Notes under the pieces: generated by a model
What the model saw: only the letters and a program-made list of their open reading frames with translations
Databases searched by the model: none
What the model was told of the DNA's origin: nothing
In this document: in pieces, positions 44,557 to 55,335 of the stretch
Layout: every line of letters begins with the position of its first letter
How positions within the stretch are numbered: the stretch's first letter is position 1
Assembly: GCF_020551945.1 (NCBI RefSeq)
Contig: NZ_JAJBZH010000001.1
Location: 438,108-502,107, forward strand
DNA: 64,000 bases
From: Cellulosimicrobium marinum
GTDB taxonomy: Bacteria; Actinomycetota; Actinomycetes; Actinomycetales; Cellulomonadaceae
Direction of reading: 5' to 3'
Program-made: the position numbers and the translations under genes

Positions 44557-45921
44557 GTGGCAGACATCAAGCTTGGCATCGTCGTAGACACCGACACGAG
44601 GGCCACCCGGCAGGAGTTCTCCGCGCTGCGCCGCGAGATCAAGCGCGAGGCGGACGGGATGGCGGGCGACTGGGAGGGTGCCTCCCAGAAGGTCGAGGAC
44701 GCGCTCCGCGAGGCGGGCGCGCGGGACGACCTGCTCGACGCGGCCCGCCGCATCGGGCGCGACGGCCCCACCGAGATCGAGAAGGTGCAGAAGGCCCTTC
44801 GCGACGTGGACGACACGGCCCGCACGACGGCGGACGCCGTGGACGACGCCGCGCGCGACATCTCGCAGTCCGTCGAGGACAACGCGATCACCGCCGATGA
44901 CGTGTTCGGGGCGGAGGTCAAGGCGGAGATCCTGTCCAACGCCGCCGAGTCGGGCGCGGAGATCGCTCGCGGGCTCAAGGATGGCTTCGACTCCGAGGAC
45001 ATGGAGACCATCGTGGACGGCATCACGGACACGATGGTGTCTGTGGGTGCGGTCGGTGGCCCGGTCGGCGTGGCCGCAGGGCTCGCGGCAGCGTCGGTCA
45101 CCCAGATGTTCGCCGGTCCGCTCATCGAGGGCGCGCAGCAGCGCGCGGAGGAGTTCCAGTCCACGTTCACCGACGCCTTCCAGAACATCGCGACGGCGGG
45201 CGCAGAGATGGGCCGCGAACTCGCGATCACCTCCGTGGCGGGGGAGTTCGCGGAGGACACGCAGAAGATGGCCGACGCTACTCGCGTCGCCAACTCCCTC
45301 GGGGTGGAGCGTGGCGTGGTGCTCCGGGCGATGGCGGGGGACCAGCGGGCGCTCACGGAGGTGACGCAGGCGCACACCGCCGCGACCGAGGAGGCCGTGG
45401 CGGTGTGGGACCGCGAGGCGCAGCAGATCCAGGACAACGGGCTGGCGACAGAAGCAACCGCCGCCGCCGCCGACGAGTGGCGCGAGAAGTCGCGCGGGCT
45501 GGGGGACGCCATCGCGAACGTGACGTCCTCCTACGAGACCAACACGGACGCGCTCAACGCCGCGACCGATGCGGCCTCCGCGAAGGCGGAGGTGGACGCC
45601 ATCGCGAACCGGCGCATCGCGGACCAGGCGCAGGCCCTCGCGGACTCCACGGGCAAGGCGAAGGACTTCGAGGTCGAGATCGACGGCGTGACGGTCGCCA
45701 TGCGGGCGCTGCCGGGTGGGAAGGTCATCGAGGTCACCGACGACGGCACGGCGAAGCTGACCCAGCAGCAGATCGACAACATCGAGGGCGGGGAGGCGAC
45801 GGTGGCCGTGCGCCCCTCGTTCGACCAGGCATCCTGGCAGCGCGCGGTGTACAACACGGTCAACGGGCTGCACGTGCCCGCCATCGTCGTCCAGGCCCGA
45901 CTTGGACAGGCGGCGATCTGA
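44557..45921 (+). CDS. Short tape measure protein candidate
   Basis: A 454-residue, mostly helical Ala/Asp/Glu-rich protein starting at GTG 44557. It has a single hydrophobic segment (about residues 165-190, MVSVGAVGGPVGVAAGLAAA) and long coiled coils, as expected of a tape measure. At about 1.5 angstrom per residue it would give a tail near 70 nm, very short for a siphophage. Its codon use is more GC-rich (GCG, CTC, CGC) than its neighbours, suggesting separate ancestry. Confidence 0.65.
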   Translation: MADIKLGIVVDTDTRATRQEFSALRREIKREADGMAGDWEGASQKVEDALREAGARDDLLDAARRIGRDGPTEIEKVQKALRDVDDTARTTADAVDDAARDISQSVEDNAITADDVFGAEVKAEILSNAAESGAEIARGLKDGFDSEDMETIVDGITDTMVSVGAVGGPVGVAAGLAAASVTQMFAGPLIEGAQQRAEEFQSTFTDAFQNIATAGAEMGRELAITSVAGEFAEDTQKMADATRVANSLGVERGVVLRAMAGDQRALTEVTQAHTAATEEAVAVWDREAQQIQDNGLATEATAAAADEWREKSRGLGDAIANVTSSYETNTDALNAATDAASAKAEVDAIANRRIADQAQALADSTGKAKDFEVEIDGVTVAMRALPGGKVIEVTDDGTAKLTQQQIDNIEGGEATVAVRPSFDQASWQRAVYNTVNGLHVPAIVVQARLGQAAI

Positions 45922-46283
45922 TGACTACCACGATCAGCGTTCCTGGCACGGAGACTGCGGCCTCTCCTGAGCTTGTGCTGAACTACGCCTATGAGCGTGA
46001 GGCGCGGACCATGGTCCACGCCGTGCTTGATCGCTCAGAACCTGACGTGACGCTTCGCCACACCGGGCTTCGCCGGGGAACCCTGGCCCTGTTCTGCACC
46101 AGCCGGGATCAGGCGGCGTTCATGGAAGCGGTCCACACGGCGGCGTTGCCGTTGACGCTGGAGAGCGACGACGACCCGCTGGCAAACATGACCTACGTTG
46201 CTTCGGGACGGGTCGGGTCGTCTTACGACGCCGAGAACGACAAGTGGACTGTGACCGTGGACTACGCGGAGGTGTCTCCGTGA
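45921..46283 (+). CDS. Small tail protein
   Basis: A 120-residue protein between tape measure and the main tail-tip protein, the place of a distal tail component. MVHAVLDRSEPDVTLRHTGL and KWTVTVDYAEVSP suggest a beta-sandwich. Its ATG overlaps the preceding stop (TGATG) and its stop overlaps the next GTG. Function inferred from position only. Confidence 0.5.
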   Translation: MTTTISVPGTETAASPELVLNYAYEREARTMVHAVLDRSEPDVTLRHTGLRRGTLALFCTSRDQAAFMEAVHTAALPLTLESDDDPLANMTYVASGRVGSSYDAENDKWTVTVDYAEVSP

Positions 46284-47506
46284 CGCGCTCCCATCTTGCG
46301 TACTCGGTCGAAGTCGTCGGCGCTGGACATCGTGTGTCGCCTGTTGGCGGCAGCGTCACTCTCGATGAGTCGTGGTCCCCGTATGCGCAAGCTTCGTTGA
46401 CCATCCCGCTGCCGAACGATCCTGACGTGCTCAACGCGCTTGACCCCCGAGTAGGTGCAAGGGTGCGGCTCACGCTCGCTCAGCAGTTCGGGACTTCCTT
46501 CACGCCCCAGCACCTGACGGATCTGGTCGGTTCGTCGGTTGCGGGGTGGACCGCAGACCTCGACGGCGGTCCCCTTGCCAACTGGACGGGTAGCCACTCG
46601 CTGCCGTTCAACGCTTCCGGAGCGCGTCCCTCGCGGGTACGGCGTCTGAACCTGGGCGTTCGCTCTCGCGTCGTGAACTATGAGCGCGGCACCGTGAACG
46701 TTGATCTGGCTTCGGATGAGGCTCTGCTTCAGGACTTCGCTCTGGTGGCCACGAGTGCGGCTCTGCCTCCGACGAACACGGTTCAGGGCGTGGCCACATT
46801 GGCGCTGGCTTCCATCGGCGCAACGGTGGTCATCGACGGGCCGGACGTTCCCCTTGAGGCGGACTCGACGGGATGGGAGCCAGGGCGCAGCGCGTGGGAC
46901 TACGTGAAGCCACTGATCGACACGGCTGGGATGCGCCTGTACTGCGACGAGACGCGACGGTGGCACCTCACGTCGCCGCTGTCTCCCACTCAGGGCGCGC
47001 TTGCGTTCTCCGGAGCGACGGCAACTCTTCTAGAGGACCAGCTCAGCCGAGACACGGGGTGGTTCGACGCCGTAGTGATCCGGTATCGCTGGACCGACTC
47101 ATCCGGGCAGGAACAGGTGCGCTACGACACCGCGCAGGTGGGCGTGCCTACTCGCGTCTACACGGTGGAGCATGAGCGGCGCTACCCCGGCCCTGGTGCC
47201 GCTCAGGCGATCCTCAACCGCGCTCGTGGGCGTGGACGAGTGGAGGCCGTGTCGGCGGTCGCGAACCCCGAAGCGACCCCGGGGCAGGCGCTAACCGTGA
47301 ACCTGGCGGACACCCCGATCCAGACCGGACTTATCACCCGCGTCACGTGGTCGCTCGACACCGACGAGATGCAGGTCCGCTCGCGCGACCTAACGGACAC
47401 GCCTCCGATGGCGTGGGCGCTCATGCCCCCCGGGTGGGCGTGGGACGCCATCCCGATGGGGATGTCCTGGGACGAACTCGACTGGCACATGGAAGTGGAG
47501 GACTGA
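46280..47506 (+). CDS. Minor tail (tail-tip) protein
   Basis: A 408-residue structural protein starting at GTG 46280. Beta-rich domains (RVSPVGGSVTLDESWSPYAQ, VVIRYRWTDSSGQEQVRYDT, GLITRVTWSLDTDEMQVRSR) resemble baseplate hub/minor tail proteins of small actinophages. It ends with an unusual Trp/Met/Pro-rich tail (MAWALMPPGWAWDAIPMGMS). Likely contacts the host surface or carries the fibre encoded next. Confidence 0.65.
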   Translation: MTRSHLAYSVEVVGAGHRVSPVGGSVTLDESWSPYAQASLTIPLPNDPDVLNALDPRVGARVRLTLAQQFGTSFTPQHLTDLVGSSVAGWTADLDGGPLANWTGSHSLPFNASGARPSRVRRLNLGVRSRVVNYERGTVNVDLASDEALLQDFALVATSAALPPTNTVQGVATLALASIGATVVIDGPDVPLEADSTGWEPGRSAWDYVKPLIDTAGMRLYCDETRRWHLTSPLSPTQGALAFSGATATLLEDQLSRDTGWFDAVVIRYRWTDSSGQEQVRYDTAQVGVPTRVYTVEHERRYPGPGAAQAILNRARGRGRVEAVSAVANPEATPGQALTVNLADTPIQTGLITRVTWSLDTDEMQVRSRDLTDTPPMAWALMPPGWAWDAIPMGMSWDELDWHMEVED

Positions 47507-47508
47507 CG

Positions 47509-48306
47509 ATGGCGAACGGAGACGCCGCAGCCGCAGCGGGGATGGATGTCGTCCCGGGCACCGCCGACGCGCGGCAGGGGTACGACGAGATCAACAAGAC
47601 TCGCGACTACCTCGCGGACCACGAGACAAACGGGACGCACGCCTGGTCCAAGATCACCGGCAAGCCCACCACGTACCCCTCGGACTGGGACACGATGGTG
47701 GACAAGCCCACCCTGTCGTCCAGCGCGGACGGTTACACGATCATGACGCGCAACGCTGTGGGGCAGACCGCCGTGGCCGACCCGACGAGTGCGAGCCATG
47801 CCGCAAACCGGCAGTACGTCGAGGACCGTGTGGACGATGTGCAGGCGTGGGCCAATGGGCGCTTCCTGACGTCCGTGCCGTCGTCGGACGCCGACAAGGT
47901 GACCAGTGCCGCCTACGGGCGTGAGGCCGGGGCATCGCGCTACGCAATGTGGATGGACGGGGACCGCAACATCGGCAGGGCCACGTCCTCACGACGCTAT
48001 AAGTCCGAGATTGAGCCTCACGACATCGACCCCGCCGTGGTCCTCGCGCTCCAGCCTGTGACCTACCAGCACAAGAACGACCCCGTAGGAGTGCGTGAGT
48101 TCGGGCTCATCGCGGAGGACGTGCACGACGCCGGGATGCCGGAGGTTGTCACCTGGTACGCCGACCAGATCGACGGCATCCGGTACGACCTCCTGGCCGT
48201 CTCGCTCCTGTCGGTCGTCAAGTCTCAGGACGCACAGATCAAGGCCCTTGCGACGCGCCTGGAGGCGCTGGAGAGCCCGACCCCGACGACCCCCGAGGAG
48301 GGCTGA
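47509..48306 (+). CDS. Tail fibre with C-terminal S74 self-cleaving chaperone
   Basis: A 265-residue fibre. The N-terminus contains the collagen-like/fibre motif THAWSKITGKPTTYPSDWDT. The last 115 residues are an intramolecular chaperone (peptidase S74): the Ser/Lys cleavage site in SSRRYKSEIEP, then VLALQPVTYQHKND, GLIAEDVHDAGMPEVV and a coiled coil to the end. This domain trimerises the fibre and cuts itself off. Receptor-binding role likely. Base use is closer to host than the preceding genes. Confidence 0.85.
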   Translation: MANGDAAAAAGMDVVPGTADARQGYDEINKTRDYLADHETNGTHAWSKITGKPTTYPSDWDTMVDKPTLSSSADGYTIMTRNAVGQTAVADPTSASHAANRQYVEDRVDDVQAWANGRFLTSVPSSDADKVTSAAYGREAGASRYAMWMDGDRNIGRATSSRRYKSEIEPHDIDPAVVLALQPVTYQHKNDPVGVREFGLIAEDVHDAGMPEVVTWYADQIDGIRYDLLAVSLLSVVKSQDAQIKALATRLEALESPTPTTPEEG

Positions 48307-48309
48307 GAC

Positions 48310-48876
48310 GTGGCACTCGACACGAACGGCATCTGGCAGTACACCGAGGGCGACTCCGAAGCCACGGCGTCGGACCTGCTCAACCTCCTGGCCGCGTCCA
48401 CGTCGGACAGGGTGGGCGACTTCGACTCCCGCATGGACACAGCCGAAGGCAAGTTCGGTGCCGTCGCGGGCATCCGGCGCACCAACGGCACCAATCAGGC
48501 CATTCCGAGCGGCACGACGGCGGTTCTCGTCCTGCCGTCCGCGTTCGCCTACGCAGGCGGTGTGTCGGGCTCCGGTGGTGGGCTTCGGGCACCCGTGGCC
48601 GGGTGGTACACGATCACGGGCGTGGTCCGGTGGGCGTCCAACGGCACGGGGATGCGCCGCGTCCTGCTCACCGTCAACAACACCGACACCATCGCAGTGC
48701 AGGAGGGTGCCGCATCCGGTGCCGCAGGCTCCGGCGCGACCGTCACCGTGGCCTACCCGCTCGCGGCGTCAGACATCGTGCGCCTGGAGGTCTACCAGAC
48801 CTCCAGGGGCAACCTCGACGTACTCGGAGGCACCACGTACCCGTTCCTTGGGATCTCCCTCGCGGGACGTCTGTGA
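48310..48876 (+). CDS. Putative receptor-binding tail protein
   Basis: A 188-residue protein with a helical N-terminus (TASDLLNLLAASTSDRVGDF) like other fibre attachment regions and a Gly/Val-rich beta-sandwich C-terminus (GWYTITGVVRWASNGTGMRR, TYPFLGISLAG) reminiscent of C1q/TNF-like or supersandwich tips. GTG 48310 is three bases after the fibre gene stop. Assigned from position and composition. Confidence 0.55.
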   Translation: MALDTNGIWQYTEGDSEATASDLLNLLAASTSDRVGDFDSRMDTAEGKFGAVAGIRRTNGTNQAIPSGTTAVLVLPSAFAYAGGVSGSGGGLRAPVAGWYTITGVVRWASNGTGMRRVLLTVNNTDTIAVQEGAASGAAGSGATVTVAYPLAASDIVRLEVYQTSRGNLDVLGGTTYPFLGISLAGRL

Positions 48877-49208
48877 TGAATGGACTGCCGGACGCCTCCC
48901 AAGTCCTCACCTGGCCCGGTGCGCTCGTGGGAGCGTTCATCGTCTTCGGGCTGCTCATGTGGCCAGGCATCCTCGCGTGGATCAACACCAGGGACACGAA
49001 GCGGGACGTGCGGGAGGTCAAGCAGAAGGCCGAGATTGCCGCCCACGAGGTACGGCCCAACTCCGGGCACTCGCTGGCGGACGCCGTTAACCGGATCGAA
49101 GCCGCGCTGGGTGAGCACATGGACTACGCGGAGAAGCGGGACGACGAGCTGGACCGCCGTCTGGAGGCTCTGGAGTCGCGGTCCCGGAGGCCCTTCCGTC
49201 GTCGCTAG
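48876..49208 (+). CDS. Holin-like membrane protein
   Basis: A 110-residue protein with one membrane helix (WPGALVGAFIVFGLLMWPGI, about residues 13-35) and a charged coiled coil with HSLADAVNRIEAALGEHMDY and a basic end (RSRRPFRRR). This layout is common for putative holins and membrane proteins at the end of actinophage tail operons. No endolysin gene follows; the stop is 22 bases from the attR core. Function inferred. Confidence 0.5.
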   Translation: MNGLPDASQVLTWPGALVGAFIVFGLLMWPGILAWINTRDTKRDVREVKQKAEIAAHEVRPNSGHSLADAVNRIEAALGEHMDYAEKRDDELDRRLEALESRSRRPFRRR

Positions 49209-49262
49209 GCAGTAGCGCGAACGCTCAGCTCTTGTCGACGTGGGCGTGCGCGTTGACCAGCC
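49205..49262. other. attR (right attachment site)
   Basis: Phage half with CAGTAGCGCGAAC (49210-49222) and the core TC at 49235-49236, followed by the host half GACGTGGGCGTG of the amidohydrolase gene. Its arm mirrors that in attL, and together they define attP. Confidence 0.88.
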
Positions 49263-49464
49263 CGGGCAGTGCGAGCAGGCCGTTCCCGTCGACCACCGCC
49301 CCCGTGCTGCCCGACGGCGCGGGCACGGCCGGGTCGTGCGGCGTCACCGCCGCGATCAGACCGCCCGCGACGTGCAGGTCGACGCGGTCGCCGCCCCAGG
49401 GACGGACGTCGCGCAGCACGAGGTCGGTCGCCGGAGCGGGCGCGGTGGGGGCAGGCAGGGACAT
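49225..49464 (-). pseudogene. Amidohydrolase, 5' part cut off by the prophage
   Basis: The start of the interrupted amidohydrolase: MSLPAPTAPAPATDLVLRDV leading to GLLALPGLVNAHAHVDKS and a stop formed by phage DNA at 49225-49227. It holds the beta-sandwich strand region and the HxH metal motif (HAHVDK), but no barrel, so it cannot be active. The rest is at 33226-34233. Its ATG is about 30 bases from the end of ligD on the same strand, so it may share that operon's transcript. Confidence 0.9.
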
Positions 49465-49494
49465 CAGGACTCCGTCTCGGTGACGCGGGCAGGA

Positions 49495-52227
<2,733 letters not shown>

Positions 52228-52376
52228 GGTCCATCGTCGGTCAGGTTCGCCGGTCCGGCGCGCGGAGGGCGGGAACTTTCCGGCCGGTCCGACCGTGCAC
52301 ACTGGAGGAGTGGTGGTCCGGGGGTCGGGCCGCCCGGGGCCCGGACCGGGCCCGGACCGGAGGCGAGAGGAACCTC

Positions 52377-53162
52377 GTGACGCACCTGACGACCGACGAC
52401 GTGCCGCCCTCGGGGGAGAGCCGCGCGGAGATCCGTCCGCGGGTGCGGGAGTTCCGGCGCCTGATGATGACGTACAAGTTCGGCATCGACGAGGTGATGA
52501 CCAAGATCACGGTGCTGCGCGACGAGTTCCGTCACATCCACGACTACAACCCGATCGAGCACCTGGGGTCGCGGCTGAAGACGATCGACTCGATCTTCTC
52601 GAAGGCGCAGCGCAAGGGGATCCCCCTCACCCCGGAGGGGGTGCGGGAGAGCATGTTCGACGTCGCGGGCGTGCGCGTGACGTGCAGCTTCGTCTCGGAC
52701 ATCTACCGGGTGCGCGACATGCTGGTGGGCCAGCGGGACCTCACGGTCCTGGAGGAGCGCGACTACATCGCGCACCCGAAGGGCAACGGGTACAAGAGCC
52801 TGCACCTCATCGTGAAGGTGCCGGTGTTCCTGTCGGACCGGGTCGAGGACGTCGTGGTGGAGATCCAGCTCCGCACGATCGCGATGGACTTCTGGGCGAG
52901 CCTCGAGCACAAGATCTACTACAAGTACGAGCGCGAGGTGCCGCAGCACCTCACGGACGCGCTGAAGCTCGCGGCCGACGTCGCGGCGACGCTCGACACG
53001 ACGATGGAGCGCATCCACGACGAGGTCCGTGAGCTCGACGGCGGTGCGGAGCCGGTCGAGACGACGGACGCGCTGATGTCGCCGCGGGAGATGGTGGAGA
53101 GCTTCATGCGGACCGTGCAGGTCGCGGACGAGGCGTTCCACGAGCGCCGCCACGACGGCTGA
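52377..53162 (+). CDS. Small alarmone synthetase (RelA/SpoT synthetase domain only)
   Basis: A 261-residue protein with only the (p)ppGpp synthetase domain, without the hydrolase and regulatory parts of Rel. Motifs: FDVAGVRVTCSFVSDIYRV, the G-loop/ATP region YIAHPKGNGYKSLHLIVKV and the catalytic Glu/Gln region VEIQLRTIAMDFWASLEHK. Makes alarmone from GTP or GDP and ATP in the cytoplasm. GTG 52377 follows AGAGG with six bases between. Divergent from ligD, and its 3' end faces the multicopper oxidase. Confidence 0.9.
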   Translation: MTHLTTDDVPPSGESRAEIRPRVREFRRLMMTYKFGIDEVMTKITVLRDEFRHIHDYNPIEHLGSRLKTIDSIFSKAQRKGIPLTPEGVRESMFDVAGVRVTCSFVSDIYRVRDMLVGQRDLTVLEERDYIAHPKGNGYKSLHLIVKVPVFLSDRVEDVVVEIQLRTIAMDFWASLEHKIYYKYEREVPQHLTDALKLAADVAATLDTTMERIHDEVRELDGGAEPVETTDALMSPREMVESFMRTVQVADEAFHERRHDG

Positions 53163-53183
53163 CCGCGATCCGGGCGACGGCCG

Positions 53184-54716
53184 TCAGCCGTGCCCGTGCC
53201 CGTGCTCGACCGGGTCGGGGACGGTTCCCGCGGTCTCGCCGGGCGCCACGACGACGAGCTGGCCCATCATGCCCTCGTCCTCGTGCCGGAGCATGTGGCA
53301 GTGGTACATGTACGGCACGTCGGGGTCGGTGTAGTCGTCGAAGCGCAGCACCAGGCGGTACGTGCGGCTCGGCTCGAGGTAGACGGTGTCCTTGCGTCCG
53401 GCGAGCGCCGGGGGCGGGGGCTCGCCGTCGACGTCGAGCACGCGGAACTGCACGTCGTGGACGTGGAAGCTGTGGGGCACGGGGTGGGCGTTGCGCACGG
53501 TCCACACCTCGGTGTCGCCGACGGTGACGGTCTCGTCGATCCGGGCGAGGTCCATGCGGCGGCCGTTGATCCGGCGGTCGGCGAGCTCGAAGGTGCGCTC
53601 GACGACGGCCTCGGACGCGCGCAGCGTGTCGGTGTCCGCGTGCCGCGACGGGTCCCAGGACGGGGCGGGGGAGGGCGTGAGGTCGTCGGCGGCGCGGAGC
53701 TCGAGCACGTCGAACGCCTCCTTGCCGCCCATCGCGAACGACGCGGCGACGCCCCCGAGGTCCGGGGCGAACGAGTGCAGGCGTGTCGTCTCGCCGGGGG
53801 ACATCGTCACGACGACCTCGGCCCGCTCGCCCGGCGCGAGCCGCACCCGGTCGACGCGCACCGGCGCGTCGAGGAGGCCGCCGTCGGTCGCGACGAGGTC
53901 GACGGGGCGGTCGGGCAGGCCGAGGGAGTAGGTGCGCGCCGTCGACCCGTTGACGAGCCGCAGCCGCACGCGCTCGGTCGTCACGTCGTGGTAGGCCCCG
54001 GCGACGCCGTTGGTGAGCACGACGTCCCCGAGGATGCCCGGCTCGCCCGCGCCCTCCGTGGTGAGCCGGCCCGCGTCGTCGAACGCCTTGTCCTGCACGA
54101 CGACCGGGACGTCGTCCACGCCGTACTCGCCGGGCAGGGCGGCGGCGTCGGACGCGTCGTCGTCGAGGAGGAAGACGCCCGCGAGCCCGCGGTACACGTG
54201 CTGCTCCGTCCGGCCGTGCGGGTGCGGGTGGTACCAGAGCGTCGCCGCGGGCTGGTCGACGACCCAGGTGGAACGCCACGTCTCGCCGGGTGCGACCTCC
54301 TGGTGCGGACCGCCGTCCATCGCCGCGGGCAGGTGCATCCCGTGCCAGTGCACGCTCGTGGTCTCTGTCAGGTCGTTCGTCACCTCGACGGCGACGCGCT
54401 CGCCGCGGCTCGCCCGCAGCGTCGGGCCGAGGTAGGGGCCGTCGAAGCCCCACGTCTCGGTCTCGACAGCGGGCAGGAACTCGCTCGTGCCCTCCTGCGC
54501 GGTGAGCGAGAAGACGCGCGTCCCGTCGACGACGCGCGACGGCGCGAGCGGCGGGATCGCGAGCGGCGTCGTGAAGTCCTGCTCCTGGACGGGGTGGACG
54601 GACGGCGCGAGCGCGCAGCCCGCCGTCGTCCCCGTGGCGAGGACGACGGCGAGGAGTGCGGCGAGGCCCGCGGAGCGGGCGGGCCGACGGCGCGTGGTTC
54701 GCTGGCGCGTCGTCAC
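53184..54716 (-). CDS. Multicopper oxidase, exported
   Basis: A 510-residue cupredoxin-type oxidase of the CotA/CueO kind, acting outside the membrane to oxidise metals or phenolics. All four copper motifs are intact: HWHGMH, WYHPHPHG, HSFHVHD and YHCHMLRHEDEGMM (type 1 with axial Met). The N-terminus is a signal peptide with an Arg run and ends TTAGC, a possible but imperfect lipobox. It ends in a His/Gly tail (EHGHGHG). GTG 54716 overlaps the stop of the upstream membrane gene by four bases, so the two are coupled. Confidence 0.9.
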   Translation of the reverse strand: MTTRQRTTRRRPARSAGLAALLAVVLATGTTAGCALAPSVHPVQEQDFTTPLAIPPLAPSRVVDGTRVFSLTAQEGTSEFLPAVETETWGFDGPYLGPTLRASRGERVAVEVTNDLTETTSVHWHGMHLPAAMDGGPHQEVAPGETWRSTWVVDQPAATLWYHPHPHGRTEQHVYRGLAGVFLLDDDASDAAALPGEYGVDDVPVVVQDKAFDDAGRLTTEGAGEPGILGDVVLTNGVAGAYHDVTTERVRLRLVNGSTARTYSLGLPDRPVDLVATDGGLLDAPVRVDRVRLAPGERAEVVVTMSPGETTRLHSFAPDLGGVAASFAMGGKEAFDVLELRAADDLTPSPAPSWDPSRHADTDTLRASEAVVERTFELADRRINGRRMDLARIDETVTVGDTEVWTVRNAHPVPHSFHVHDVQFRVLDVDGEPPPPALAGRKDTVYLEPSRTYRLVLRFDDYTDPDVPYMYHCHMLRHEDEGMMGQLVVVAPGETAGTVPDPVEHGHGHG

Positions 54717-55180
54717 CGGTCCGACCTCGCTCGGCGTCGCTGGACCGCCGCGGCGACGAGGCCCGCGAGGGCGCCCCACCCGGCGTGCAGGGCGAGGGCG
54801 GGCGCGACCGTCCACGCGGGTCGGCCTGCGCCGACGCCCACGAGCGCGGACACGGCGGCCGCGACCGCGCCGTAGGTGAGCCCGACGAGCGTCAGCGTGA
54901 GCACGGGGCGCGCGACGCGGCCGAGCCCGACGACGCCGACCCACAGCGCGGCCGTCAGCACGACGAGGGTCAGCGCGCGCGGGGCGCCCGGGTCGACGCC
55001 GAGCAGGCCCGTGAGGGGCCACAGCAGCGCGGTCGCGCCGAGCCCGAGGACGATCGGCCAGGAGACCGGGCCGCGGTCGGGACCGTCGGGCTCCGGGGGG
55101 CCGGGCGTGCCTCCGGACGGGCGCCCGGGGCCGGAGAGGTGGGGCGAGTAGCCGGGGGGCAGGGGGTCGTCGACGCTCAT
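54713..55180 (-). CDS. Small four-helix membrane protein
   Basis: A 155-residue protein with a Pro/Gly-rich cytoplasmic start (about 40 residues) and four membrane helices (first: WPIVLGLGATALLWPLTGLL). Not a family I recognise. It is translationally coupled to the multicopper oxidase and divergent from the histidine kinase gene 155 bases away; perhaps all four genes respond to one envelope or metal signal. Confidence 0.7.
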   Translation of the reverse strand: MSVDDPLPPGYSPHLSGPGRPSGGTPGPPEPDGPDRGPVSWPIVLGLGATALLWPLTGLLGVDPGAPRALTLVVLTAALWVGVVGLGRVARPVLTLTLVGLTYGAVAAAVSALVGVGAGRPAWTVAPALALHAGWGALAGLVAAAVQRRRARSDR

Positions 55181-55335
55181 GCCGGCGACGATGCCGGGCG
55201 AGCGGTGGGCGGCACATCGGGCCCGGGGCGTCGGTCGGGGTCGTCGCGCCGCGACCGAGGGTGTCGCCCGGGGGCGACACCACCCCGGGACCACGGGCTG
55301 ATGCCGCTCGGGGTGCCCCTCCGTACGCTGGCCGC

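Larger units (their letters stand above)
34232..49236. mobile_element. 15.0-kb integrated tailed-phage genome (prophage)
   Basis: The element is bounded by attL and attR at the TC core dinucleotides (34232-34233 and 49235-49236; unit 15,003 bp). It encodes 22 recognisable genes, nearly all plus strand: serine integrase, lipoprotein, five small zinc/HNH/sigma-like proteins and a membrane peptide, terminase, portal, protease-capsid fusion, connectors, tail tube, short tape measure candidate, tail tip and fibre, and a holin-like protein. GC is visibly lower than in the host except in the tape-measure and fibre genes. No endolysin, repressor, excisionase, replication or small-terminase gene is recognised. 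Its size and gene order recall the tiny 14-17 kb siphoviruses of Actinobacteria. Confidence 0.93.

Noticed and set aside
44064-44557. Programmed frameshift tail assembly chaperone pair before the tape measure
   Set aside because: Only one frame is open and no slippery heptamer is seen near its end.
48310-48876. Endolysin at the end of the phage tail genes
   Set aside because: Gly/Val beta-sandwich composition and no amidase, muramidase or peptidase motif.
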